Assembly (NCBI RefSeq): GCF_900176255.2
Contig: NZ_FXEG02000001.1
Coordinates: forward strand, 372,001 to 436,000
Length of the DNA stretch: 64,000 nucleotides
Source: Mycobacterium ahvazicum
GTDB lineage: Bacteria; Actinomycetota; Actinomycetes; Mycobacteriales; Mycobacteriaceae
Direction of reading: 5' to 3'
The position numbers and the translations under genes are program-made. Below, piece by piece: positions 18,958-26,700 of this stretch; within the stretch, counting starts at the first letter, position 1; each line of letters begins with the position of its first letter. Below the pieces are notes generated by a model that was not told the DNA's origin, did not search any database, and worked only from the letters and a program-made list of their open reading frames with translations.

Positions 18958-19737
18958 GTGAGCACCGACGAATCCCACGAGCCCGAGGTCCTGACCGAAC
19001 AACGCGGCCGAATCCTGATCATCACGATCAACCGGCCCAAGGCCAAGAACGCGGTGAACTCCGCGGTGGCCAATGGCCTGGCGACGGCAGTCGATCGGCT
19101 CGACGCGGAGCCCGGCCTGTCGGTGGGCATCCTCACCGGGGCGGGCGGCTCGTTCTGCGCGGGCATGGATCTCAAGGCGTTTGCCCGGGGCGAGCTGCCG
19201 ATCGTCGAGGGCCGCGGCATGGGATTCACCGAGCGACCGCCGGTCAAGCCGCTGATCGCGGCCGTGGAGGGCTACGCGCTGGCCGGCGGCACCGAGCTGG
19301 CATTGGCCACCGACCTGATCGTGGCGTCCAAGGATGCGGCCTTCGGTATCCCGGAGGTCAAGCGCGGCCTGGTCGCCGGGGGCGGCGGGTTGCTGCGGCT
19401 GCCGCAGCGCATCCCGTCGGCCATCGCGATGGAGCTGGCGTTGACCGGCGAGAACCTCTCCGCGGAGCGCGCCGCCGCGCTGGGCATGGTGAACGTGCTG
19501 GCCGAGCCCGGGAAGGCGCTGGACGCCGCGATCGATCTGGCCGAACGGATCGCCGCCAATGGGCCGCTCGCGGTGGCCGCGACCAAGCGGATCATGGTCG
19601 AGTCGCGCGGCTGGAGTCCGGACACCATGTTCGCCGAGCAGAACAAGCTGTTGGCTCCGGTCTTTTCGTCCAACGACGCGAAAGAGGGCGCGATCGCATT
19701 CGCCGAGAAGCGAGCTCCCCAGTGGACCGGCACCTGA
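18958..19737 (+). CDS. echA1: enoyl-CoA hydratase EchA1
   Basis: The 259-residue crotonase has its oxyanion segment GSFCAGMDLKAFARG and then GYALAGGTELALATDLIV and GIPEVKRGLVAGGGG. The Glu in ALAGGTE corresponds to one catalytic glutamate, and the Glu of PEVKRG to the other. The GTG start is set by AAGGAGATGG about 10 bases upstream. The 11-bp palindrome TGCCAATGGCA at 18885-18895 is in the promoter region and may be an operator. Matches Rv0222. Confidence 0.93.
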   Translation: MSTDESHEPEVLTEQRGRILIITINRPKAKNAVNSAVANGLATAVDRLDAEPGLSVGILTGAGGSFCAGMDLKAFARGELPIVEGRGMGFTERPPVKPLIAAVEGYALAGGTELALATDLIVASKDAAFGIPEVKRGLVAGGGGLLRLPQRIPSAIAMELALTGENLSAERAAALGMVNVLAEPGKALDAAIDLAERIAANGPLAVAATKRIMVESRGWSPDTMFAEQNKLLAPVFSSNDAKEGAIAFAEKRAPQWTGT

Positions 19738-19818
19738 GAATCGATACACTATGTTTATAGAGTCGTCTGCTGGGCCGCTGTCCGGGCGCAAAAGGGTTGG
19801 GATTCAGAGGGATCGAGT

Positions 19819-21345
19819 ATGAGCATTTCGCTGCTTCTCGAGATGGCTGCGTCGAGCAACCCCGATCGCACCGCCGTCGTCTCGGGGGAAACCCGGCTGA
19901 CGACGCAGGAACTCAGCGATCTGGCCGACGGCGGCTCCGCGGTGATCGCGGAATCGGGTGCTCAGCACGTGGCCTATGTGGGCGTCGGCGGTGCGATGCT
20001 GCCGGTGCTGGCCTTCGCCGCGGCCCGCGCCGGGCTGCCCTTCACCCCGCTCAACTACCGGCTGTCCGCCGAGGGCATCCAGGCGCTGATCGAGCGGCTG
20101 CCCGAACCCCTGGTCATCGTCGACGGCCGCTATAAGGACATGCTCGGCGATTCGTCCAAGCGGGTGATGGATTCCGATGACTTCCTCACCGCCGCGCGCC
20201 GCGCCGAGGCCGCCGCCGAAGGTCTGGCGTTTCCCGACCCGGAATCGGTCGCGATCGTGCTGTTCACCTCCGGCACCACGTCGCAGCCCAAGGCGGTCGA
20301 GCTCTCGCACAACAACCTGACCAGTTATGTCACCGGAACCGTCGAATTCGACTCGGCCGCAGCACAAGACGCGGCACTGATCTGCGTGCCGCCGTATCAC
20401 ATCGCCGGCGTCGGGGCCGCGCTGTCGAATCTCTATGCCGGTCGCAAAATGGTCTACCTGCCCAACTTCGACGCAGGAGAATGGGTGCGGCTGATCGGCG
20501 CCGAACACGTGACCACCGCGACGCTGGTGCCCACCATGCTGGACCGCGTCGTCACCGTGCTCGAGACGGGCGACGAGACTTCCCGCGACCTGACATCGCT
20601 GCGCAACCTGGCCTACGGCGGCTCGAAGGTCGGTCTGCCCCTGGTGCGCCGGGCGCTCGAACTGCTGCCGGAGGTGGGCTTCGTCAATGCCTACGGCCTG
20701 ACCGAGACGAGCTCGACGATCGCGGTGCTGACGCCCGCCGACCACCGCGCGGCGCAGTCCGCCTCGGAAGCGGCCGCGATCAGGCGGCTGGGTTCGGTGG
20801 GACGGCCGGTGCCCGGCATCGAGATCGAGATCCGCGACGACGAGGGCAACGTACTGCCGGCCGGTGAGACCGGCGAGCTCTTCGTGCGCGGCGAGCAGGT
20901 GTCCGGGCGCTACACCGGGATTGGCTCGGTGCTCGACGAAAACGGTTGGTTCCCAACCAAAGACATCGCGATGCTGGATGAAGAAGGCTACCTGTTCATC
21001 GGCGGACGCAGTGACGACACCATCATCCGCGGCGGCGAGAACATCGCGCCCGCCGAGCTGGAAGAGGTGCTCGTCGAGCATCCGCACGTGCGCGACGTCG
21101 CCGTCGTCGGCGTCGAAGACCCGCAGTGGGGACAGGCGATCGTCGCCGTGGTGGTCCCGCGGCCCGGCGTCGACCCCGATCCCGAGGAGTTGCGGGACCA
21201 TGTCCGAAAGGCTTTGCGCGGATCGCGAACTCCCGACCGCGTCGTGTTTCGCGACGAGCTGCCGACCACACCCACGGGCAAGGTCCTGAGGCGGGAAATC
21301 ATCGGAGACCTAGAAGGGTTGCAGGCCGCACCGGCCGAGCAGTAA
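19819..21345 (+). CDS. FadD-like acyl-CoA ligase
   Basis: This acyl-adenylate-forming ligase of 508 residues has the AMP-binding loop LFTSGTTSQPKAVELSHNN near residue 148, NAYGLTETSSTIAVL, the hinge IGGRSDDTIIRGGENIAP and the catalytic lysine in TTPTGKVLRREI at the C-terminus. All key residues are present. The substrate is unknown. It is not at this place in M. tuberculosis as I remember it. A 98-residue gene follows 17 bp downstream, probably co-transcribed. An AT-rich TATGTTTAT element near 19751 may be its -10 region. Confidence 0.9.
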   Translation: MSISLLLEMAASSNPDRTAVVSGETRLTTQELSDLADGGSAVIAESGAQHVAYVGVGGAMLPVLAFAAARAGLPFTPLNYRLSAEGIQALIERLPEPLVIVDGRYKDMLGDSSKRVMDSDDFLTAARRAEAAAEGLAFPDPESVAIVLFTSGTTSQPKAVELSHNNLTSYVTGTVEFDSAAAQDAALICVPPYHIAGVGAALSNLYAGRKMVYLPNFDAGEWVRLIGAEHVTTATLVPTMLDRVVTVLETGDETSRDLTSLRNLAYGGSKVGLPLVRRALELLPEVGFVNAYGLTETSSTIAVLTPADHRAAQSASEAAAIRRLGSVGRPVPGIEIEIRDDEGNVLPAGETGELFVRGEQVSGRYTGIGSVLDENGWFPTKDIAMLDEEGYLFIGGRSDDTIIRGGENIAPAELEEVLVEHPHVRDVAVVGVEDPQWGQAIVAVVVPRPGVDPDPEELRDHVRKALRGSRTPDRVVFRDELPTTPTGKVLRREIIGDLEGLQAAPAEQ

Positions 21346-21362
21346 GTAGAGGACGAAAAATC

Positions 21363-21659
21363 ATGATCAAGAACGGAACCCGCCTCACCAGTCAGGTGTG
21401 CGACACCCAGGTGATCGTCGTGAGGAGCTCCGACAGTCTCGACGATCTGCGCTGCGGCGGGGTGCCGATGGTGCCGATCGGTGGCGAGCGCTCGGGCGAA
21501 CTCGACCCGGCTTTCTCCGAGGGCACCGTTATGGGCAAGCGCTACGTCGACGAGGCCGGCGCCGAGGTGCTGGTCACCAAGCCGGGCGCGGGTAGCCTGA
21601 GCATCGGTCAGACCGCGCTGGCGCTCAAAGAGGTCAAGCCGCTACCGGCGAGCGACTAG
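21363..21659 (+). CDS. 98-residue protein paired with acyl-CoA ligase
   Basis: I do not recognise a named family with certainty. The ATG is preceded by GAGGA at the expected distance. The short product has two cysteines in SQVCDTQVIVVR and DLRCGGVPM, then a run of beta-like segments (EVLVTKPGAG). The two Cys could form a metal site or disulphide. It is encoded just after a FadD-like ligase and may be its accessory protein or a carrier-like partner. It ends in a CTAG that also supplies the stop codon of the convergent TetR gene. Confidence 0.7.
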   Translation: MIKNGTRLTSQVCDTQVIVVRSSDSLDDLRCGGVPMVPIGGERSGELDPAFSEGTVMGKRYVDEAGAEVLVTKPGAGSLSIGQTALALKEVKPLPASD

Positions 21660-22297
21660 CCGTCCTGCTTGCCGGGCATCCCGTTGCGGGTAACGAATTC
21701 CCTTGCCTTGATCAGGAATTCGAGTTGCTCGCCGACCTGGCTGAGCGGGAGAACCGAGCGGGTCGAGCGGGCCAGCACGATCGCGCCTTCGAGCGCTGAG
21801 ATCGAGGTCACCGCCAGCGAGGCGGCGTCGTCGTCGTTGAAGCCGTCTTTGGCGAACGCCCGGGTCAATGCCGTGCACCACCGGCCCAGGATCATGCCGG
21901 CTTCGCCGGTCAGGTCCTGATCGTTTTCGTCCGAGCTGATCGCGGCCGCGACCACCGGACAGCCGGCGAGGAAGTCGCCGTCGGTCAGCAGCCGCTCCCA
22001 GAGTTCGATGAACTCCCGCAGCAGTGTGCGGGCGCCGTGGTCGGCGGCCGCGTCGATGGTGGCGGTGATGGCATCCCCCGAATACCGCAGGGCCTCGCTG
22101 AGGATCTGATTTCGGCCCTCGGGGAAGTGGTAGTACACCGAGCCGCGTGGGGCGCCGCTGCGGGCCAGCACGGCGTCGATCGTGACGCCGGCCGCCCCGC
22201 GTTCCCGCATCACCTCGGCGGCGCTGACGAGCATCTTGGTGCGGGTGCCGCCGCGCTTCGTCGACGAAGGTTCGACGACGTCACTCGTGGTCGGCAC
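21656..22297 (-). CDS. TetR-family transcriptional regulator
   Basis: The N-terminal helix-turn-helix contains GVTIDAVLARSGAPRGSVYYHFPEGRN, the TetR signature. The rest is a helical ligand-binding domain with CPVVAAAISSDEN, typical of the LmrA/YxaF-like group. GTG at 22297 was chosen because a perfect AGGAGG lies 7 bases upstream. An ATG at 22324 is in frame and overlaps the stop of a possible 43-residue gene (ATGA), so coupled translation from there is an alternative. Its target is unknown; the convergent ligase gene pair and the AT-rich region upstream are candidates. Confidence 0.9.
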   Translation of the reverse strand: MPTTSDVVEPSSTKRGGTRTKMLVSAAEVMRERGAAGVTIDAVLARSGAPRGSVYYHFPEGRNQILSEALRYSGDAITATIDAAADHGARTLLREFIELWERLLTDGDFLAGCPVVAAAISSDENDQDLTGEAGMILGRWCTALTRAFAKDGFNDDDAASLAVTSISALEGAIVLARSTRSVLPLSQVGEQLEFLIKAREFVTRNGMPGKQDG

Positions 22298-22320
22298 TCT
22301 CGTACCTCCTGGGGCTGACG

Positions 22321-22452
22321 TCATGCAGCGTGCGAATGCCGCGATACCGGCCAGTGCATGTTACGCGGGCTGAAGCGGAAAGACGGGCGTTTCAGGTCGG
22401 GCACCTCGCGGGTGAAGTGATAGCCGGCGACGTTGAGTTCGATGATCCACAT
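22321..22452 (-). CDS. possible 43-residue protein upstream of TetR gene
   Basis: This small frame begins with MWIIELNVAGYHF, has GGGAGA 6 bases before its ATG and ends in a TGA that overlaps the upstream in-frame ATG of the TetR gene. That arrangement is typical of coupled genes. The product is rich in Arg, His, Pro and aromatics. It resembles no family I know, and it could be non-coding leader sequence. Support is the ribosome-binding site and the stop/start overlap only. Confidence 0.4.
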   Translation of the reverse strand: MWIIELNVAGYHFTREVPDLKRPSFRFSPRNMHWPVSRHSHAA

Positions 22453-22499
22453 GGTTTTCTCCCGGCCTGAGGGTGCTGTCATGCGCCGGGGCCGGCGGC

Positions 22500-22660
22500 T
22501 CATGATTATGCTGAGAATCATATAAGACATTGGTCTACTAAGCAAGTTGTTAGTGGTACTAAACTCGCAGACCACCGGAAATGTGTGACGTAGGTCATTT
22601 ACTCGCGGTGAGCATAAGCTGAGTAAACCGTAAGGATTATGCTTTATGGCATAATTTTGG
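22500..22660. promoter_or_regulatory. AT-rich regulatory region with ATTATGC/GCATAAT sites
   Basis: This stretch is much richer in A+T than its surroundings. It holds the perfect 7-bp-arm inverted repeat ATTATGC-N6-GCATAAT at 22636-22655. A further ATTATGC is at 22505 and a GCATAA at 22612. ATGATT-N8-AATCAT is at 22502-22521 and CTACTAA-N8-TTAGTGG at 22535-22556. TGTGA-N6-TCATT at 22584-22599 is a near-match to a CRP site. It lies upstream of the 43-residue frame and TetR gene, so it is the likely control region of both. Confidence 0.55.
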
Positions 22661-22795
22661 GTCCTGGCGTCCACTGTGGCATGGCACACATGCACAACAA
22701 GAGGGCCAGTCAGATCCTTCCCGATCGCGGCATGTGACCCCGAATCGCGAGGGACTGTTTTGCTGATCGGGTCGGCGCTGCGCGTGAAACTAAAC

Positions 22796-22828
22796 GTGAC
22801 GCTCGCGGTACCCCCACGCGAGCGTTAC
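22796..22828. terminator. hairpin 3' of aldehyde dehydrogenase
   Basis: GTGACGCTCGCG pairs with CGCGAGCGTTAC over a 9-base loop (12-bp stem, one G-T type mismatch). It lies 58 bp past the aldehyde dehydrogenase stop. Partial copies of the same GTGACG/CGTCAC theme continue to 22870. Probably a terminator or a dispersed intergenic repeat. Confidence 0.5.
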
Positions 22829-22885
22829 GCCAGCGTGGCTATGGAGGCCGAACGTCACGCCAGCGTGATGCTCGGCGACAAGGCG

Positions 22886-24355
22886 TTAGCCCTCGACGGT
22901 GTAGCCCATCGGCATCAGCACACTCTTCTGCTGCGTGAAGTGTTCGACACCTTCCGGCCCGTTCTCGCGGCCGATACCGGAGTTCTTGTAGCCGCCGAAC
23001 GGGCAGCACGGATCGAAGGCGTACCAGTTGATGGCGTACGTCCCGGTGCGGATTTTCTCCGAGATCGCGATGCCCTTGGGGATGTCGGACGTCCACACGC
23101 TGCCGGCCAGGCCGTAGGCCGAGTCGTTGGCGATCTTGATCGCATCCTCTTCGGTGTCGAACGGGATGATGCTCAGCACCGGACCGAAGATCTCTTCCTG
23201 GGCGATCGTCATCTTGTTGTCGACGTCGGCGAACACCGTGGGCTGGACGAAGAAGCCGTTGTCCAGGCCCTCGGGACGGCCACCGCCACACACCAGCCGG
23301 GCGCCCTCTTCGATGCCCTTGGCGATGTAGCCCTCAACGCGAGCGCGCTGCTTCTCCGAGATCAGCGACCCGATCTGGGCGGCCGGGTCCGACGGCGGGC
23401 CAACCGGCAGCGCCTGCACGAATTGGCTTACCGCTTCCACGATTTCGTCGTAACGCGAGCGGGGCGCCAGGATGCGGGTCTGGCCGACGCAGGCCTGCCC
23501 GGTGTTCATGATCCCGGAGAACACCAGCATCGGGATCGCCGAGGCCAGATCGACGTCCTCGAGCAGGATCGCCGCGGACTTACCGCCGAGCTCGAGCGTG
23601 CACGGCTTGAGCATCTCGGCGGCGCGCCGGCCGATCTCCTTGCCGACGCCCGAGCTGCCGGTGAAGGTGAACAGGTCGACGCCCGGGTTCGACGTCAGCG
23701 CCTGGCCGGTCTCGATACCGCCGGGCACCACCGACAGCACGCCCTCGGGCAGTCCGGCCTCGGCGAAGATCTCCGCCAAAGCATTTGTGGTGAGCGGGGT
23801 TTCGGCGGCCGGCTTGAGCACCACGGTGCAGCCGGCGAGCAGTGCCGGGCCCAGCTTGTTGACGGCCAGGAACAGCGGCACGTTCCAGGCCACGATCGCG
23901 CCCACCACGCCGATCGGCTCGCGGTGCACGATGGTCTGCCCGTAGGAGCCGTTGCGGATCTCCCGCCACTTCACCTGATCGACCGCTGGGCCGGCGAAGA
24001 AGTTCATCGCGCCCATCGAGCCCATCCAGTGCATGGTTTCGATGGTGGTCGGTGGCTGTCCGGTCTCACCGGCGAGCAGCGCGCTCAGCAGCTCTTTACG
24101 CTCTTCCATCAGCTTGACCACGTTGGCGATGACGGCCGCGCGTTCCTTCGGCGGCGTGGTGGGCCAGGGGCCGTTGTCGAACGCGGCGCGGGCCGCGGCG
24201 ACCGCGGCGTCGACGTCTGCCGCCGCTGCCAGTGGCGTCTTGCCGAAGTATTCGCCGGTGGCCGGACAGTGCACCTCGATCACCTCAGAGGTCGACGGCT
24301 CCGTCCACTTGCCGCCGATGAAAAGCTTGTCGTATTCGGTCTTGATGTCGGTCAT
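22886..24355 (-). CDS. aldehyde dehydrogenase (Rv0223c-like)
   Basis: This is an NAD(P)-dependent aldehyde dehydrogenase of 489 residues. VAWNVPLFLAVNKLGPAL forms the cofactor pocket, FTGSSGVGKEIG binds the dinucleotide, the general-base Glu is in TLELGGKSA, and the catalytic Cys is in NTGQACVGQTR near residue 289. ATG 24355 has GAGGAG nine bases upstream and gives the length of Rv0223c. A KstR-like box lies 82 bp upstream, and I recall Rv0223c as a KstR-controlled gene, so a role in sterol side-chain or related aldehyde oxidation is plausible. Confidence 0.95.
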   Translation of the reverse strand: MTDIKTEYDKLFIGGKWTEPSTSEVIEVHCPATGEYFGKTPLAAAADVDAAVAAARAAFDNGPWPTTPPKERAAVIANVVKLMEERKELLSALLAGETGQPPTTIETMHWMGSMGAMNFFAGPAVDQVKWREIRNGSYGQTIVHREPIGVVGAIVAWNVPLFLAVNKLGPALLAGCTVVLKPAAETPLTTNALAEIFAEAGLPEGVLSVVPGGIETGQALTSNPGVDLFTFTGSSGVGKEIGRRAAEMLKPCTLELGGKSAAILLEDVDLASAIPMLVFSGIMNTGQACVGQTRILAPRSRYDEIVEAVSQFVQALPVGPPSDPAAQIGSLISEKQRARVEGYIAKGIEEGARLVCGGGRPEGLDNGFFVQPTVFADVDNKMTIAQEEIFGPVLSIIPFDTEEDAIKIANDSAYGLAGSVWTSDIPKGIAISEKIRTGTYAINWYAFDPCCPFGGYKNSGIGRENGPEGVEHFTQQKSVLMPMGYTVEG

Positions 24356-24436
24356 ATTCCGCCGCTCCTCCTCATTGCGCCGCGCTGCATCGTCGCCGAC
24401 GGGCATGGCGCCACCCTACATAAGCGAGAGCAAAAC

Positions 24437-24450
24437 GAGAACATGTTTCA
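24437..24450. promoter_or_regulatory. KstR-like operator
   Basis: The core AACATGTT fits the AAC-NN-GTT centre of the KstR box (T-NN-AAC-NN-GTT-NN-A), with one outer base differing. It lies between the Rv0224c-like stop codon and the aldehyde dehydrogenase promoter. KstR represses cholesterol-catabolism genes in mycobacteria. Confidence 0.55.
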
Positions 24451-25227
24451 TTCTCGGGGTGAAAGCACCAGCACGAGATTGCTGACCAGGAACTCGCGCA
24501 GTACCGGCACCGACGTCAACCACCAGGCCCATCGCGGGTGGTAGCGCGGAAATGTGGCCAGCAGCGCCCCGGTGTTCGCGGCCCAGCTCAGCCCCGCGGC
24601 GGCGGACACCGCGAACAACGACGACCCGTAGTCGTTCTTCGCGCGATGGCCGTGTTTATGTGCGTACCGGGCCGCTGCGCGCTCACCGCCCAGGTAGTGC
24701 GTCAGACCCATCTCGTGCCCGCCGAAGGGGCCGAGCCAGACGGTGTAGGACAGCACGGCCAGCCCGCCCGGCTTGGTCACCCGCAGCATCTCGGCGCCGA
24801 GCTGCCACGGGCGCGGGACGTGTTCGGCGACGTTGGACGACAGGCAGATGTCCACCGAGTCGTCGGCGAACGGCAGCGCCATCCCCGACGCGCGGACGAA
24901 CGAGTCCTGGAACGGCTTGGCCTGCCGCGCCGCGGGCCCGGCGGCGTGCATCTCGCTCGGATCGGGCTCGACACCCACGTAGTGCACGCCGGCTCTGGTG
25001 AACGCTTCGGCGAAGTAACCCGGCCCGCCGCCGACGTCGAGGAGCGTGCGGCCGGCCGGCGGTTCTCCGCGCGCGGCCAGCCACAGGTCGCCGACCATCG
25101 CCGCGGTATCGGTGGCCAGGGCGCCGTAGAACCGGCCCGGGTCCGGCTGCTCGTAGCGGAATTCGGAGAGCAACCGCACCGAGCGCGACAGCGTGGCCCG
25201 TCGCGCAAAGAGGTCAGTCACCGCCAC
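24448..25227 (-). CDS. SAM-dependent methyltransferase (Rv0224c-like)
   Basis: The 259-residue product has the class I methyltransferase motif I LLDVGGGPGYFAEAF followed by YVGVEPDPSEM. Motif II-like DDSVDICLSSNVAEHV and motif III-like MLRVTKPGGLAVLS follow in order. GTG 25227 (AVTDLFARRATL) was chosen because it matches the Rv0224c N-terminus; the frame is open further upstream. Rv0224c is described as a possible methyltransferase needed for growth. The substrate is unknown. It is divergent from the glycosyltransferase gene. Confidence 0.93.
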   Translation of the reverse strand: MAVTDLFARRATLSRSVRLLSEFRYEQPDPGRFYGALATDTAAMVGDLWLAARGEPPAGRTLLDVGGGPGYFAEAFTRAGVHYVGVEPDPSEMHAAGPAARQAKPFQDSFVRASGMALPFADDSVDICLSSNVAEHVPRPWQLGAEMLRVTKPGGLAVLSYTVWLGPFGGHEMGLTHYLGGERAAARYAHKHGHRAKNDYGSSLFAVSAAAGLSWAANTGALLATFPRYHPRWAWWLTSVPVLREFLVSNLVLVLSPRE

Positions 25228-25278
25228 CGGGCAACCGTACGCAGCGGCGGACGGCACCGTGGTCGGGTGGCACCCGAA

Positions 25279-25349
25279 GTGCCCGCCTCGCAGCGACAAC
25301 GTGCCACCGCCACTCTCACGCGATCGATTTGTCGCTCGGAGGCGGGCAC
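25279..25349. repeat. 21-bp-arm inverted repeat
   Basis: Arms at 25279-25299 and 25329-25349 are reverse complements apart from two adjacent bases, separated by 29 bp. They lie between the divergent Rv0224c-like and Rv0225-like genes. The arms contain GTGCCCGCCTC and GAGGCGGGCAC. They could form a cruciform or RNA hairpin, or be a remnant of a small repeated element. Confidence 0.75.
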
Positions 25350-25446
25350 CTCGCACTATCCGCGGGGCCGATGCCGTGCGATGGATGTGACCGAAACCGT
25401 CGCCGTGGCCAAAGTGCAGGTTGTCGCCGCGTTAGGCTGGCCGGTG

Positions 25447-26601
25447 ATGTCTGAACTGCGATCCGTCCTGCTGCTGTGCTGGCGCGACACCGGCCACCCG
25501 CAGGGCGGCGGCAGCGAAGCCTACTTGCAGCGCATCGGCGCGCAGCTGGCCGCATCGGGTGTCTCGGTCACGCTGCGCACCGCCCGCTACCCGGGCGCGC
25601 CGCGCCGCGAGCTCGTCGACGGCGTGCGGATCACCCGTGCGGGTGGGCGCTACTCGGTCTATGTGTGGGCCCTGCTGGCGATGGCAGCGGCCCGGGTAGG
25701 CCTGGGGCCGCTGCGGCGAGTGCGACCCGATGTGGTCGTCGACTCGCAGAACGGTTTGCCGTTTTGCGCCCGGCTGCTCTACGGCCGCCGCGTGGTGGTG
25801 TTGGTCCACCACTGCCATCGCGAGCAGTGGCCGGTGGCCGGACCGGTGCTCGGCCGGCTCGGCTGGTTTGTCGAGTCGTGGGTGTCGCCGCGGTTGCACC
25901 GGCGCAATCAGTACCTGACGGTGTCGCTGCCGTCGGCGCGTGACCTGGTCGCGCTGGGCGCGGACAACGAGCGGATCGCGGTGGTGCGCAACGGCCTTGA
26001 CCAGGCGCCTGCGCGATCGTTGGAAGGCCCGCGTTCGCCGGTGCCGCGGGTCGTGGTGCTCTCGCGGCTGGTGCCGCACAAGCAGATCGAGGACGCCCTG
26101 GAAACGGTGGCCGAGCTACGCCCGCGATTTCCCGACGTGCATCTGGACATCGTCGGCGACGGCTGGTGGCGCCAGCGGCTCGTCGACCACGTCCGCAGCC
26201 TCGGCATCAGCGACGCGGTGACCTTCCACGGCCATGTCGATGACGTGACCAAACACCATGTGCTGCAAGGAGCTTGGGTGCATGTGCTGCCTTCCCGCAA
26301 GGAGGGCTGGGGCCTGGCGGTCGTCGAGGCCGCACAGCATCGGGTGCCGACGATCGGCTACCGCTGCGCGGGCGGACTGTCGGACTCGATCGTCGACGGG
26401 GTGACCGGGATCTTGGTGGACAACCGCGCCGAGCTGGTGGACCGCCTCGAAGAGCTGCTGTGCGATCCGGTGCTGCGCGATCAGCTCGGGGTCAAGGCGC
26501 AAACCCGCAGCGGTGAGTTCTCCTGGACGCAAAGCGCCGGGGCGATGCGCGCCGTGCTGGAAGCCGTCCAAGCCGGGCAGTTCGTCAGCGGCCTGGTGTA
26601 A
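25447..26601 (+). CDS. GT4-type glycosyltransferase (Rv0225-like)
   Basis: The 384 residues equal the length of Rv0225. The N-terminal Rossmann domain begins RSVLLLCWRDTGHPQGGGSEAYLQ, with the glycine-rich acceptor loop of GT-B enzymes. The C-terminal domain has VVVLSRLVPHKQIEDAL and the nucleotide-sugar motif PSRKEGWGLAVVEAAQHRVPTIGY (E-x7-E type). It transfers a sugar from a nucleotide donor in the cytoplasm; donor and acceptor are unknown. The stop codon lies inside the left copy of the 46-bp direct repeat that borders the Fic insertion. Confidence 0.92.
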   Translation: MSELRSVLLLCWRDTGHPQGGGSEAYLQRIGAQLAASGVSVTLRTARYPGAPRRELVDGVRITRAGGRYSVYVWALLAMAAARVGLGPLRRVRPDVVVDSQNGLPFCARLLYGRRVVVLVHHCHREQWPVAGPVLGRLGWFVESWVSPRLHRRNQYLTVSLPSARDLVALGADNERIAVVRNGLDQAPARSLEGPRSPVPRVVVLSRLVPHKQIEDALETVAELRPRFPDVHLDIVGDGWWRQRLVDHVRSLGISDAVTFHGHVDDVTKHHVLQGAWVHVLPSRKEGWGLAVVEAAQHRVPTIGYRCAGGLSDSIVDGVTGILVDNRAELVDRLEELLCDPVLRDQLGVKAQTRSGEFSWTQSAGAMRAVLEAVQAGQFVSGLV

Positions 26602-26630
26602 AACCGGGTCTAACCCGCCAGATCGCGCCG
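26585..26630 (+). repeat. left 46-bp direct repeat of Fic insertion
   Basis: This sequence is identical to 27994-28039. It contains the last five codons and the stop of the Rv0225-like gene. It begins TCAGCGGCCTGGTGTAA and ends CAGATCGCGCCG. Confidence 0.97.
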
Positions 26631-26658
26631 CCTGTTGCAACCGATAGCGACGCCTACG

Positions 26659-26692
26659 CTTATTATCAGTTAACCACCTAAGTGATGATAAG
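26659..26692. promoter_or_regulatory. Operator overlapping leaderless Fic promoter
   Basis: CTTATTATCAGTTA and TAAGTGATGATAAG are 14-base arms of an inverted repeat with two mismatches, around a 6-base centre ACCACC. The right arm overlaps TAAGAT (26689-26694), a good -10 element. The predicted transcription start is the A of the Fic ATG at 26701, and there is no ribosome-binding site, as in leaderless mycobacterial mRNAs. A repressor bound here would block the promoter. Confidence 0.7.
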
Positions 26693-26700
26693 ATCAATTT

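Noticed and set aside
26602..26700. Antitoxin gene before Fic
   Set aside because: The gap holds only the operator and promoter, and the inhibitory motif is inside the Fic protein.
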